Under the pieces are notes generated by a model, which saw nothing but the letters and a program-made list of their open reading frames with translations, ran no database searches and was not told the origin of the DNA. From an uncultured Sphingomonas sp. (GTDB lineage Bacteria; Pseudomonadota; Alphaproteobacteria; Sphingomonadales; Sphingomonadaceae), in NCBI RefSeq assembly GCF_946478955.1, contig NZ_CAMLDL010000007.1:1-64000 (forward strand): a stretch of DNA of 64,000 nt. Reading direction: 5' to 3'. The translations under genes and the position numbers were made by a program. Shown here piece by piece: positions 45,000 through 54,070 of the stretch (within the stretch, counting starts at the first letter, position 1; each line of letters begins with the position of its first letter).

Positions 45000-45161
45000 T
45001 TATTGGGGCAGTGTCCCGTCGTCTTCATCATCAATCAGGATCCGCATGGACGCACCGTCGAGATCGTCGAACTGTCCGCTGCGCGCCGACCAGAAGAATG
45101 CGCCAAGGCCAAGCAGGCCAAGGGCGAGGGCGATAGGCATGAGGACACCAATTCCGGTCAT
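45000..45161 (-). CDS. ccoS: cbb3-type cytochrome oxidase assembly protein CcoS
   Basis: A 53-residue protein with one membrane helix (VLMPIALALGLLGLGAFFWSA) and an acidic tail SGQFDDLDGASMRILIDD, exactly the CcoS signature. It overlaps the ccoI stop by four bases (ATGA). CcoS is needed for copper/haem cofactor insertion in cbb3 oxidase. It is the last gene of the ccoNOQPGHIS operon. Confidence 0.92.
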   Translation of the reverse strand: MTGIGVLMPIALALGLLGLGAFFWSARSGQFDDLDGASMRILIDDEDDGTLPQ

Positions 45162-47293
45162 TTTGCAGCGCCTTTCAGGCGGAGGGCATTGGCAACGACG
45201 AGGATTGAGCTGCCCGACATCGCAAGTGCCGCGATCAACGGCGTGACCATTCCGGCAATCGCCATAGGGACCGCCAACACGTTATATCCAATAGCGAGGG
45301 CGAAATTCTGCTTCACCACCGCCATCGTCTTGCGGGAGGCGCGAACGGCGCGCGGAACGGCATCAAGGCTGTCACCGAAAAAGACGAGATCGGCGGTCAG
45401 CTGCCCGACGTCGGACGCGGCCGCCGGGGCCATGGCGACATCTGCCGCCTTCATGGCCGGCCCGTCATTCAGGCCGTCGCCCACCATCAGAACCTGGTGT
45501 CCCAACGCCTGCGCCGCTTCAACCATGGCGCATTTGTCGCTCGGCGTGGCGCGTGCGGCAAAGGGAATGCCCATGGTCTGGGCGATGTCGGCCACAACCG
45601 GCTCTACGTCACCGCTGACCAACTTTCCTTCAACCCCGAGGGCGTCCAGCTCCACCATCGCATGGCGTGCTGACGGGCGAATCGCGTCGGCGAAATGAAT
45701 TAGGCGGGCTTTACCGCCCTCTACGCCGAAGGCGGCAACGGTTGCGCCGCTTTCGCGCCCAGTTCCGACCCAATCGGGGCGTCCAAAGCGCCAGCGGGCG
45801 CTGGAAATGGTGGCCTCAACGCCCATGCCGGGAATTTCGTCCATTGCGTCGGCAGCGGCACCATCGACTCCGTCGAGGGCGCAGGTGACAGCGCGGGCGA
45901 GGGGGTGGCGACTCGCCCGCGCCATGGTGGCCAGGATGGCGCGTTCCCCCGAATCTGTCGGAAGATTGGCCGGCTCTAATTTTCCAAGCGTTGCGGTCCC
46001 GGTCTTGTCCAACAATGCGGTGTCGACGGCCGCAAGCCGCTCCAGCGCCGCCCCATCCTTCACCAGAACACCGCGCTTCATCAGGGCACCGGCAGCAACC
46101 ACCTGGGCAATCGGAACCGCCAGACCGAGCGCACACGGGCAGGTAATGATGAGCACCGCCACCGCAATCAGTAGCGATTGATGCACGCCTGCACCGGCGA
46201 TCATCCAACCGACAAAGCTCAGCGCGGCGAGCGTATGGACGGCGGGCGCGTAGAGTCGCGATGCACGGTCGGCCACGCGGACATAGCGGGATCGGGCAAG
46301 CCCGGCACCGTCCATCAGTCGGCCGATGTCCGCGATTGCAGTCTGCTCGCCAACAGCGGCTGCGCGAACGGTGATCGGACGCGCCAGGTTGATCGTACCG
46401 GCGAGCACGGTTGTTCCCGGCACGACGGCTTCGGGCAGGCTCTCTCCGGTGATGAGCGCCCGATCAACATCGCTTGTCCCGCCGATCACGACCCCATCGA
46501 CCGCGATACGTTCCCCCGCTGCAACCAGGATCATGTCACCCGGCATCAGCATGGCAACGCTTCGGCGATCGCTGCGGCCGCCGTCGATGACCGTCGCTTC
46601 GCCGGGCACGCGGCGGAGGAGGGCGCCAACTGAATCCTCGGCCTTGGCGCGCATGACGCTGTCCAGGTAGCGACCCGCCAGCAGGAAAAAGAGAAGCATG
46701 ACGGCGCCGTCAAAATAGGCATGTGCCCCGCCGATGGCGGTTTCATAGAAACTCATCGCCACGGTCACGATCACGCCGATGGAAATTGGCACGTCCATAT
46801 TGGTGCGGCGCTGGCGCAATGCGCCCCATGCGCTCTTGAAAAACGGGCGGCCAGCATAGGCGACGGTCGGGACAGCAATCAGACCGGACACAAGATGGAA
46901 CAGCTGCCGCGTCATGCCGTCGGCGCCCGACCAGACGCTGACCGACAGCAGCATGATGTTCATCATGGCGAATCCGGCCACCGCCATTGCCAGCATCAAC
47001 TGGCGACTTTCGCTGTTGCGCTGTGTGCTCGTGGGCTCGCCCGCAAACGGATGGGCGTCGAAACCCGCGTCGCGGAATGCGGCGATGATGGCCTCTTCAT
47101 CGAGCGACGAATCATGATCAACCCGAACGCGGCGACCGGACAGATTCACGCGCGCCGCAACGATACCGGGATGGGCGACCAGGCCGCCCTCTATCCGCGC
47201 GATACAAGCGGCGCAGCGCATTCCCTCTACGGAAAAGAGGGTGCTTTCAACCGGTACGCCATCGGACCGCGCGATGGGCCTCCGGGCGTTCAC
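45158..47293 (-). CDS. ccoI: Copper-transporting P1B-type ATPase CcoI (FixI)
   Basis: A 711-residue heavy-metal ATPase. An N-terminal metal-binding domain has GMRCAACIARIEGGL, the transmembrane metal site is ITCPCALGLAVP, the phosphorylation site is DKTGTAT, and the hinge motif is MVGDGLNDGPAM. It supplies copper to cbb3 oxidase from the cytoplasm. The start is GTG at 47293, forming a GTGA overlap with ccoH; an ATG at 47359 is inside ccoH and unconserved. Confidence 0.95.
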   Translation of the reverse strand: MNARRPIARSDGVPVESTLFSVEGMRCAACIARIEGGLVAHPGIVAARVNLSGRRVRVDHDSSLDEEAIIAAFRDAGFDAHPFAGEPTSTQRNSESRQLMLAMAVAGFAMMNIMLLSVSVWSGADGMTRQLFHLVSGLIAVPTVAYAGRPFFKSAWGALRQRRTNMDVPISIGVIVTVAMSFYETAIGGAHAYFDGAVMLLFFLLAGRYLDSVMRAKAEDSVGALLRRVPGEATVIDGGRSDRRSVAMLMPGDMILVAAGERIAVDGVVIGGTSDVDRALITGESLPEAVVPGTTVLAGTINLARPITVRAAAVGEQTAIADIGRLMDGAGLARSRYVRVADRASRLYAPAVHTLAALSFVGWMIAGAGVHQSLLIAVAVLIITCPCALGLAVPIAQVVAAGALMKRGVLVKDGAALERLAAVDTALLDKTGTATLGKLEPANLPTDSGERAILATMARASRHPLARAVTCALDGVDGAAADAMDEIPGMGVEATISSARWRFGRPDWVGTGRESGATVAAFGVEGGKARLIHFADAIRPSARHAMVELDALGVEGKLVSGDVEPVVADIAQTMGIPFAARATPSDKCAMVEAAQALGHQVLMVGDGLNDGPAMKAADVAMAPAAASDVGQLTADLVFFGDSLDAVPRAVRASRKTMAVVKQNFALAIGYNVLAVPMAIAGMVTPLIAALAMSGSSILVVANALRLKGAAK

Positions 47294-47733
47294 ACCTGAA
47301 TTTCCTGCAAATATTCGGCCCTCTTGTCGCCGTCCATCATGATGACATGGACCTTCCACCGCCCTTCCGGCAGGGGTTTTGCCGACCGATATTGCCCCGG
47401 ACCGTCCGGCACCATTTGGACGGTGAGATCGTCAATTCGGCCAAGCGGGTGCTCCGCAACTACATCGAACGTGGGGGCGGACGGCCCCGCTGCGGTAATC
47501 AGTAGATGATGGCCGGATACATCTGCCTTCATTGACCAGCCCAACCGATCCTGGGCGGTGCTTTGGGCGATCCATTTGTTGTAATCCTGACTGGCGACAT
47601 AGCCATTTTCGGCCAGCGCCCCGCCAAATGTCGAAACGGCAAGACGAGCCATCACGACGTTCACGCCAATGACGACCGCAAAGAAGGCGACTAATATGAT
47701 GGTGACATCGCGCCCGGTCATTTCCCGTTTCAT
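47290..47733 (-). CDS. ccoH: FixH/CcoH family cbb3 oxidase assembly protein
   Basis: A 147-residue membrane-anchored protein: one N-terminal helix (VTIILVAFFAVVIGVNVVMARLAVSTF) followed by a periplasmic domain with NGYVASQDYNKWIAQSTAQDRLGWSM and EGRWKVHVIMM. FixH proteins support oxidase assembly with CcoI. It sits between ccoG and ccoI with overlaps at each end, which indicates coupled translation. Confidence 0.93.
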   Translation of the reverse strand: MKREMTGRDVTIILVAFFAVVIGVNVVMARLAVSTFGGALAENGYVASQDYNKWIAQSTAQDRLGWSMKADVSGHHLLITAAGPSAPTFDVVAEHPLGRIDDLTVQMVPDGPGQYRSAKPLPEGRWKVHVIMMDGDKRAEYLQEIQV

Positions 47734-49199
47734 TGTTCGTCCTCCGGTCGCTCGAAGCGGGCCTGCCCGACAGCCTCGCCCCCGTCCTGATCCAATGCTT
47801 TTGCAGAGAATAATATCTTGACTTGCTGATCGCCGGTAGCCGGTGCCGCCAGATAGAGACTACGTTTGGTCACGGTGTCGGCTGGAACGTCGATTGTCAG
47901 CGTCTTTCCCGCCTGATCGCGCGACATGGTTTGATCCCACATCAGGCCGTCAACTCCCCGCACCGATATTTGGAACGGGCGGGGACGGTTTTCCATGTTG
48001 CGCAGCTTCAGCGTGTAAGCATTGCGGATCTGTCCGTCACTCATTCGCACCCATACCGGATTGCGGCTCTGCGCAACGTCCAGTTCCAATCGGTCGCGCG
48101 TGCTGAGCGTGAACAGCATGGCAAGGCCAATGATCGCCCACACCCCGAAGTAAATCAGCGTACGCGGCCGCAACAGGCGCTGCACCGGCGTCTTGGTTGG
48201 CTTGCCTTCGCGGGCAAGCGTCTCGTCAGCGACGGTGGTATAGCCGATCAGCTTCTTGGGTTTTCCGATCTTCTCCATGACCTGATCGCAGGCATCAATG
48301 CACAGCGCGCAGGTGATACAGCCGATCTGCGACCCTTCGCGAATATCAATCCCAGTCGGGCAGACGGCGACGCAGGCAAGACAGTCGATGCAATCGCCCT
48401 GAGGCAACAACGCCGCCGCATCCTCCTCGCGGCGTTTCAGCCCGCGTCCGCGCGGTTCGCCCCGCCAATCCTTATAGGTGACTGTCAGGGTCTGTTCGTC
48501 CATCATCGCGCCCTGAATGCGCGGCCATGGGCACATATAAATGCACACCTGCTCACGCATGAAGCCGCCGAAGATGAACGTGGTCATGGTCAGCACGAAG
48601 ATGGTCGCATAGGCGACCTGCGGCGCGGTCCCACTGATCAATTCATGAAACAGGGTCGGTGCGTCCGCGAAATAGAAAATCCAGGCGCCGCCCGTCAAAA
48701 TGCCAATGACCAGCCAGATCGCCCATTTGCTGAGCCGCTTTGCGGTCTTCACTGGGCCCCATGGCGCTTCTTCCAGTTTGCGCTGGGCGTTGCGGTCGCC
48801 GTCTATAAAACGTTCAACATGGAGGAACAGATCGGTCCACACCGTCTGGGGACAGGCATAGCCGCACCACGCCCGGCCGACCGCGCTCGTCACCAGAAAC
48901 AGGCCGACCGCCGCCATGATCAAAAGTCCGGTCACAAAGTAGAATTCGTGCGGCCAGATCTCGATGGAGAATAGATAGAATCGGCGATGCGCCAGGTCGA
49001 TGAGAACAGCCTGATCAGGTGCATGCGGACCGCGGTTCCAGCGGATCCACGGCGTCACATAATAGATGGCCAGCGTAACCGCCATCACCAGCCATTTGAA
49101 TCTACGGAACGGCCCGTCGATCTGGCGCGGAAAAACCTTTCGCCGCTTTTCAAAATAGCGGTTGCGGGCGCGGTTGGTCAGGTCGTCAGCGTGCGACAT
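47730..49199 (-). CDS. ccoG: Cytochrome c oxidase accessory protein CcoG (RdxA/FixG family)
   Basis: A 489-residue membrane protein with several helices and a ferredoxin-type domain having CIDCLACVAVCPTGIDIR and CITCALCIDACD, each a 4Fe-4S set. A further segment is WCGYACPQTVWTDLFLHVERFIDGDRNAQRKL. The C-terminal Ig-like domain is periplasmic. It acts in reduction of copper for cbb3 assembly. It overlaps ccoP by 14 bases. Confidence 0.95.
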   Translation of the reverse strand: MSHADDLTNRARNRYFEKRRKVFPRQIDGPFRRFKWLVMAVTLAIYYVTPWIRWNRGPHAPDQAVLIDLAHRRFYLFSIEIWPHEFYFVTGLLIMAAVGLFLVTSAVGRAWCGYACPQTVWTDLFLHVERFIDGDRNAQRKLEEAPWGPVKTAKRLSKWAIWLVIGILTGGAWIFYFADAPTLFHELISGTAPQVAYATIFVLTMTTFIFGGFMREQVCIYMCPWPRIQGAMMDEQTLTVTYKDWRGEPRGRGLKRREEDAAALLPQGDCIDCLACVAVCPTGIDIREGSQIGCITCALCIDACDQVMEKIGKPKKLIGYTTVADETLAREGKPTKTPVQRLLRPRTLIYFGVWAIIGLAMLFTLSTRDRLELDVAQSRNPVWVRMSDGQIRNAYTLKLRNMENRPRPFQISVRGVDGLMWDQTMSRDQAGKTLTIDVPADTVTKRSLYLAAPATGDQQVKILFSAKALDQDGGEAVGQARFERPEDEQ

Positions 49200-50154
49200 T
49201 CAGTGTCGTCGGGACCGGTTGTTGGCCGGCGCCCGCCTTTGCATTCCCCTCAGTTGGTGGGGCGGTCACCGCTGGAACAAAGTCCTGCCCACCGCCCAAT
49301 GAATGAACATAGGCGGCCAGCATCTTTACGGTGACCGGGTCGAGCCGCTGCCCCCACGCCGGCATGATTCCATAATGAGCGATACTGATGGACTGGGTGA
49401 TGCTGTCCCGATCACCGCCATACAGCCAGATTTTGTCGGTAAGGTTGGGGGAGCCAAACACCTTCATGCCCTTGGCGTCGGCACCGTGACAGGCCGCGCA
49501 ATTTGCAGCGAACAGAGCAGAACCCCGCTGGGCGGATGCGGACGCCTTTTCCGCGCCCGATACGGTCCGGACGTAGCTGACCACATCCTGGATCTGTGCC
49601 GGCTGAAGAATGCCGTCTTTGCCGAAATTGGGCATCTGGCTCATGTGTGTCTGCTTGTCGCCCGGAAAGCGCACGCCATGATTGATGGTCTGATAAATTT
49701 CCGGAAGCGTGCCACCCCACAGCCAATCATCGTCGTTGAGGTTGGGATAGCCCTTGCTCCCGGCTGCACCCGAACCGTGACACTGAACGCAATTGACCTT
49801 GAACGCGGCGGCCCCGCCCTGAACCGCTGAGTTGAGCAACTGCGGGTTGGCGGCAATCTGTTCGATCGACGCCGCGTTGATGGCGTCTTCGACGGGTTTC
49901 CGGGAGGCGGCGGCAACCGCCATTTCCTTGTCCAGCTGTCCACGGCTTGACCAGTGCCATGCGCCCTTGGTGGCGCTGTGGATCATTGGCCATGCGGGAT
50001 AAACAATGGTGTATCCGACCGCCCAGATGATCGTCGCGTAAAGGGTCCACAGCCACCAACGGGGCATGGGGGTGTCGAGCTCTTGAATCCCATCCCATTC
50101 GTGACCAACCGTTTCCGTCCCGGTCTCTTTGTCGATGTGCTTCTTGTCAGCCAT
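49186..50154 (-). CDS. ccoP: cbb3-type cytochrome c oxidase subunit CcoP (dihaem)
   Basis: A 322-residue protein with one or more N-terminal helices (LWTLYATIIWAVGYTIVYPA) and two c-type haem sites, CVQCHGSG and CAACHGAD, each with a downstream Met in the haem domain. A KHIDKETGTETVGHEWDGIQELDTPMPRWW N-terminus is typical. Its start overlaps ccoQ by eight bases. It passes electrons to CcoO. Confidence 0.95.
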   Translation of the reverse strand: MADKKHIDKETGTETVGHEWDGIQELDTPMPRWWLWTLYATIIWAVGYTIVYPAWPMIHSATKGAWHWSSRGQLDKEMAVAAASRKPVEDAINAASIEQIAANPQLLNSAVQGGAAAFKVNCVQCHGSGAAGSKGYPNLNDDDWLWGGTLPEIYQTINHGVRFPGDKQTHMSQMPNFGKDGILQPAQIQDVVSYVRTVSGAEKASASAQRGSALFAANCAACHGADAKGMKVFGSPNLTDKIWLYGGDRDSITQSISIAHYGIMPAWGQRLDPVTVKMLAAYVHSLGGGQDFVPAVTAPPTEGNAKAGAGQQPVPTTLNVAR

Positions 50155-50308
50155 CTTGATTGTCCTTGTCGAAGATCATCATGGCGGCCCGTTCATTGGC
50201 AGCGCGCTTTGATGGGCGAAACGCCCAGGCGATGAAGACGAGATAGAGGACGCCCATGCCGACAAGCACATAGCTGTCGGCAAACTGGCGCAGCGTTTCA
50301 TAGGTCAT
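50147..50308 (-). CDS. ccoQ: cbb3-type cytochrome c oxidase subunit CcoQ
   Basis: A 53-residue protein with one membrane helix ([19 protein letters not shown]) followed by [16 protein letters not shown]. Small size, single helix and position between ccoO and ccoP identify CcoQ. It stabilises the oxidase complex. Overlaps: ccoO stop by four bases, ccoP start by eight. Confidence 0.9.
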   Translation of the reverse strand: MTYETLRQFADSYVLVGMGVLYLVFIAWAFRPSKRAANERAAMMIFDKDNQDG

Positions 50309-51036
50309 CGCGCCACCTCATGCGGTTCGACTTTCCGGAAATCGACATGGGTGCCGAGCTGCTGAAGGTACGCCACCAGCGCGTCCATTTCGGTTACTCT
50401 GCTCGGGTTTCCGTCATAGTCGCGGCTTTGCGCATCGGGGTAGCGCTTGGCCAGCTCGGCCGCGTCCCCATCGTTCGACGACTGGGTCCGCAAATCGGCT
50501 TCGGCTTTTTTGATATCATCATCCGTATAGGGAACGCCGACCCGCCTTAGCGCGGTCAGGTTGGCACCATATCCGTCGATCTTCAGATCCGTGTCGGCAA
50601 GGAAGCCATAGGGCGGCATGATGGATTCCGGCACCACCTGGCGCGGGTCCTTCAAATGCTGGACGTGCCATTCGTCCGAATAGCGCGCGCCGACGCGGGC
50701 CAGATCTGGCCCCGTTCGTTTGGACCCCCACTGGAACGGATGATCGTACATGCTTTCGGCCGCCAGACTATAATGCCCGTACCGTTCCACTTCGTCGCGG
50801 AACGGGCGGATCATCTGGCTGTGGCAGGTGTAGCAACCTTCGCGGACATAGACGTCGCGCCCAGCCTGCTCCAGCGGGGTCAGCGCGCGGACGCCGTCGA
50901 CCTTTTCGATCGTTTGATCGATCCAGAATAGCGGAGCGATCTCAACGATCCCGCCAATCAGAACCGTCACCAGCGCCGCGACACCTAGGTAGGTGACGTT
51001 CTTCTCGAGGCGCTTTTGAAATTGCATGATACCCAT
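50305..51036 (-). CDS. ccoO: cbb3-type cytochrome c oxidase subunit CcoO (monohaem)
   Basis: A 243-residue subunit with an N-terminal anchor ([25 protein letters not shown]) and a c-type haem motif [23 protein letters not shown]. The family motifs [41 protein letters not shown] are present. It is second in the operon, 14 bases after ccoN. Confidence 0.96.
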   Translation of the reverse strand: MGIMQFQKRLEKNVTYLGVAALVTVLIGGIVEIAPLFWIDQTIEKVDGVRALTPLEQAGRDVYVREGCYTCHSQMIRPFRDEVERYGHYSLAAESMYDHPFQWGSKRTGPDLARVGARYSDEWHVQHLKDPRQVVPESIMPPYGFLADTDLKIDGYGANLTALRRVGVPYTDDDIKKAEADLRTQSSNDGDAAELAKRYPDAQSRDYDGNPSRVTEMDALVAYLQQLGTHVDFRKVEPHEVAR

Positions 51037-51050
51037 GATTTCGAAACTCC

Positions 51051-52691
51051 TCAGGCGTTGCCGGCGGGGGCGACCGGATGGTCGGCGGCTGGGTCAAATT
51101 TGGGGGAATAGAGCGGCTGTTCGTCGCGAACTTCGCCCTTGATGGTTTTGTACACGTTCCAAACCATCATCAGCGATCCGAGGAAGTAGATGGAGCCCCC
51201 AATGGTGCGCATCAAATAATAGGGATGCATGGCCTTCACGACGTCGGAGAAGCCGTAGATCAGATAGCCATCGGCACCATACTCGCGCCACATCAGGCCC
51301 TGGGTAATTCCAGCAACCCACATCGAGGCCGCGTAAATAGCGATCCCGACAATCGCGAGCCAGAAGTGCCAGTTGATCATCCGCAGCGAATAGATCCGTT
51401 CCCGGCCCCACAGGCGCGGCGTCAGATAATAGATCGCCGCAAAGGTGATCATGCCATTCCATCCGAGCGCGCCGGCGTGGACGTGTCCGATGGTCCATTC
51501 GGTATAGTGCGACAGCGAGTTGACGGCCTTGATGCTCATCATCGGGCCTTCGAACGTCGCCATGCCATAGAAGGCCATTGCCGCAACCATCATGCGGATG
51601 ATGGGGTCCGTGCGGAGCTTGTCCCATGCCCCGTTCAAGGTCATCAGGCCGTTGATCATGCCCCCCCAGCTGGGCATCCACAGCACGACGGAGAACACCA
51701 TGCCGAGCGTCTGCGCCCAGTCGGGGAGCGCGGTATAGAGCAGGTGGTGCGGACCGGCCCAGATGTAGAGGAAGATCAGCGACCAGAAGTGGACGATCGA
51801 CAGACGGTAGCTGTAGATCGGCCGCTCCGCCTCCTTCGGGACGAAGTAATACATCATCGCGAGGAACGGGACCGTCAGGAAGAAGGCGACGGCGTTGTGG
51901 CCGTACCACCATTGGGTCAGGGCATCCTGCACGCCCGAGAAAGCGGAGTAGCTCTTCGAGCCCAGCAGGCTCACCGGCATGCTGAGGTTATTGACGATAT
52001 GAAGAACCGCAATCGTCAGGATGAACGAGAGATAGAACCAGTTGGCGACGTAAATGTGCGGTTCCTTGCGCTTCAGCAGGGTGCCGCCAAATACCAGCAG
52101 ATAGGCGACCCAGACGACGGTCAGCCACAGGTCAACATACCATTCCGGCTCCGCATATTCGCGCGCCTCGTTGATGCCGAGCAGGTAGCCAGTGGCCGCC
52201 AGCACGATGAACAATTGATAACCCCAGAACACGAAGCGGGCGAGGCCGGGGAAGGCCAGACGCGCGCGGCAGGTGCGCTGCACGACGTAGAAGCTGGTGG
52301 TGATGAGGGCGGTGCCACCGAACGCGAAGACGACCGCACTGGTATGCAAAGGACGGACACGCCCGAAATTGAGGTACGGCTCCAGGTTGAACAGCGGAAA
52401 GGTCAGCTGGAGCGCAATCACCAGCCCGACCAGGAAGCCGACGACGCCCCAGAAAACGGTCAACACGACACCGAAGCGGATCAGTTGGTCGTCATATTTG
52501 GACGCCAGATCGCGGGCACTTGGCTTTAGCAGGCCAATGCTGCCCGCGCTTGCGAATGCGGCAACAATCGCTGCTGCTGCGAAGATCATCATATGGATGG
52601 CGTACCCGCCATCATGTGCAGCCGCAGCTGTGAAAATTGCCAGTGCGGCCAATATCGTCCAGCCGAAACTGCGCGTAAAAATAGCGTCCAT
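51051..52691 (-). CDS. ccoN: cbb3-type cytochrome c oxidase subunit I CcoN
   Basis: A 546-residue catalytic subunit with about 12-14 helices. Haem and copper ligands lie in [48 protein letters not shown] and [19 protein letters not shown]. The ATG at 52691, with GGGAGG five bases before it, is used; a further upstream ATG adds ten unconserved residues. It is the first gene of the ccoNOQPGHIS operon and has an FNR box 49-62 bases upstream, so it is expected to rise under low oxygen. Confidence 0.97.
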   Translation of the reverse strand: MDAIFTRSFGWTILAALAIFTAAAAHDGGYAIHMMIFAAAAIVAAFASAGSIGLLKPSARDLASKYDDQLIRFGVVLTVFWGVVGFLVGLVIALQLTFPLFNLEPYLNFGRVRPLHTSAVVFAFGGTALITTSFYVVQRTCRARLAFPGLARFVFWGYQLFIVLAATGYLLGINEAREYAEPEWYVDLWLTVVWVAYLLVFGGTLLKRKEPHIYVANWFYLSFILTIAVLHIVNNLSMPVSLLGSKSYSAFSGVQDALTQWWYGHNAVAFFLTVPFLAMMYYFVPKEAERPIYSYRLSIVHFWSLIFLYIWAGPHHLLYTALPDWAQTLGMVFSVVLWMPSWGGMINGLMTLNGAWDKLRTDPIIRMMVAAMAFYGMATFEGPMMSIKAVNSLSHYTEWTIGHVHAGALGWNGMITFAAIYYLTPRLWGRERIYSLRMINWHFWLAIVGIAIYAASMWVAGITQGLMWREYGADGYLIYGFSDVVKAMHPYYLMRTIGGSIYFLGSLMMVWNVYKTIKGEVRDEQPLYSPKFDPAADHPVAPAGNA

Positions 52692-52739
52692 GAGCGCCTC
52701 CCGTTGAGGCGGCGCTAGCACCGGTCAGCAAGTCATCGT

Positions 52740-52753
52740 TTGACGCCAATCAA
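52740..52753 (-). promoter_or_regulatory. FNR box upstream of ccoN
   Basis: TTGACGCCAATCAA differs at one position from the FNR/FixK consensus TTGAT-N4-ATCAA. It lies 49-62 bases before the ccoN ATG, a suitable place for class II activation. The FNR-type regulator is 10 kb away in the same window. Confidence 0.75.
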
Positions 52754-52770
52754 GCGATTGAAAAGGTTTC

Positions 52771-54060
52771 CTACCGCGCGTTCAGGCGGACAAGGTTCCG
52801 CGCGAGAATATCCAACCCTTCCTCCAGAACCTCATCTTCTACCGTAATCGGACACAGGAAACGGATCACATTGCCGCGAATGCCGCACGATAGCATGATC
52901 AGCCCATCATCGGCACAATCGAGCACCAATTGACGCGTTAGATCAGGGTCGGGCTGGTTCGCATCCCCGCCTTTCACAAGCTCCAGTGCAATCATCGCGC
53001 CGGGGCCGCGCACATCGCCGATACAGTCGAGCGAGTTGCTGAGCTTCAATTCGTTGAGCCTGGCTTTGATACGGTCGCCAACCTGCGTTGCGCGACCGCA
53101 CAGATTCTCCTCCGTTATAACGTCGAGAACGGCGAGACCTGCGGCACATGCCATTGGCGGACCGCCATAGGTTCCGCCCAGACCGCCTGGCGCCGGTGCG
53201 TCCATCACATCGGCGCGGCCAATCACGCCAGCGATCGCGAAGCCGCCCGCCATCGACTTGGCGATGGTCATCAGGTCTGGCTGCACGCCCGAATGTTCAA
53301 TGCCAAACATCTTGCCCGTGCGGGCAAACCCGGTCTGAATCTCGTCGGCTATCAACAAAATTCCGTGCTGATCGCATAGCGCCCGTAGCGCGCGCAGGAA
53401 GGATGGGGACGCCTGATAAAAGCCGCCTTCGCCCTGAACCGGCTCGATGACGATGGCGGCAACGTCCGCCGGGTCGACATCCGCCTTGAACAGGGAATCG
53501 AGCGCCGCGAGGCTCTCCGCTTCGGTCACTCCATGATATTCAATGGGGAAAGGGACATGCCATACTTCGCCAGGGAAGGGGCCGAAGCCGGCCTTGTAGG
53601 GCTGCACCTTTCCGGTCAGCGCCATCCCCATCATTGTCCGGCCGTGGAATCCGCCCTTGAAGGCAATAACGGCCTTTCGCTTTGTGTAAGCGCGGGCAAT
53701 CTTCACCGCATTCTCAACCGCTTCCGCACCCGTGGTGACGAAGATAGTCTTGGACGGCTGACCCGTCGGCGCAATGGCGTTCAGCCGTTCCGCCAGTTCA
53801 ATGTAGGGCGTATAAGGATTTACCTGGAACGAGGTGTGGGTGAAGGCATCCATCTGCGCCTTCACCGCATTGATGATGCGCGGATGATTGTGGCCGGTGT
53901 TGAGCACTGCGATGCCGCTCGCGAAATCGATGTAGCGCTGCCCCTCAACATCCCACATTTCAGCGTTTCTGGCGCGTTCAATGAACCGCGGATGCATGGT
54001 CGATACACCGCGCGGAACCGCTGCCTCACGCCGCGCCTGAAGCTGTGCATTACTGGTCAT
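52771..54060 (-). CDS. 4-aminobutyrate aminotransferase (GabT/PuuE-like)
   Basis: A class III PLP aminotransferase of about 429 residues: VEGQRYIDFASGIAVLNTGHNHPRI, VTTGAEAVENAVKIARAYTKRKAVIAFKGGFHGRTMMGMALTGK, LLIADEIQTGFARTGKMFGIEH, and the PLP-Lys in DLMTIAKSMAGGFAIAGVIGRAD. This set, with the GGFHGRT loop, fits GABA transaminases. It would take the 4-aminobutyrate from putrescine to succinate semialdehyde. ATG at 54060 has GGGGG before it. It follows another transaminase by ten bases and is likely co-transcribed. Confidence 0.9.
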   Translation of the reverse strand: MTSNAQLQARREAAVPRGVSTMHPRFIERARNAEMWDVEGQRYIDFASGIAVLNTGHNHPRIINAVKAQMDAFTHTSFQVNPYTPYIELAERLNAIAPTGQPSKTIFVTTGAEAVENAVKIARAYTKRKAVIAFKGGFHGRTMMGMALTGKVQPYKAGFGPFPGEVWHVPFPIEYHGVTEAESLAALDSLFKADVDPADVAAIVIEPVQGEGGFYQASPSFLRALRALCDQHGILLIADEIQTGFARTGKMFGIEHSGVQPDLMTIAKSMAGGFAIAGVIGRADVMDAPAPGGLGGTYGGPPMACAAGLAVLDVITEENLCGRATQVGDRIKARLNELKLSNSLDCIGDVRGPGAMIALELVKGGDANQPDPDLTRQLVLDCADDGLIMLSCGIRGNVIRFLCPITVEDEVLEEGLDILARNLVRLNAR

Positions 54061-54070
54061 GGATCGCCCC

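Noticed and set aside
47823..48974. A 383-codon open frame opposite ccoG
   Set aside because: ccoG carries the ferredoxin cysteines and fits the operon; the antisense frame has no domain.
51078..52529. A 483-codon open frame on the plus strand opposite ccoN
   Set aside because: It is the antisense shadow of a highly conserved GC-rich gene; its translation is low-complexity His/Arg/Asp/Gln-rich and shows no domain.
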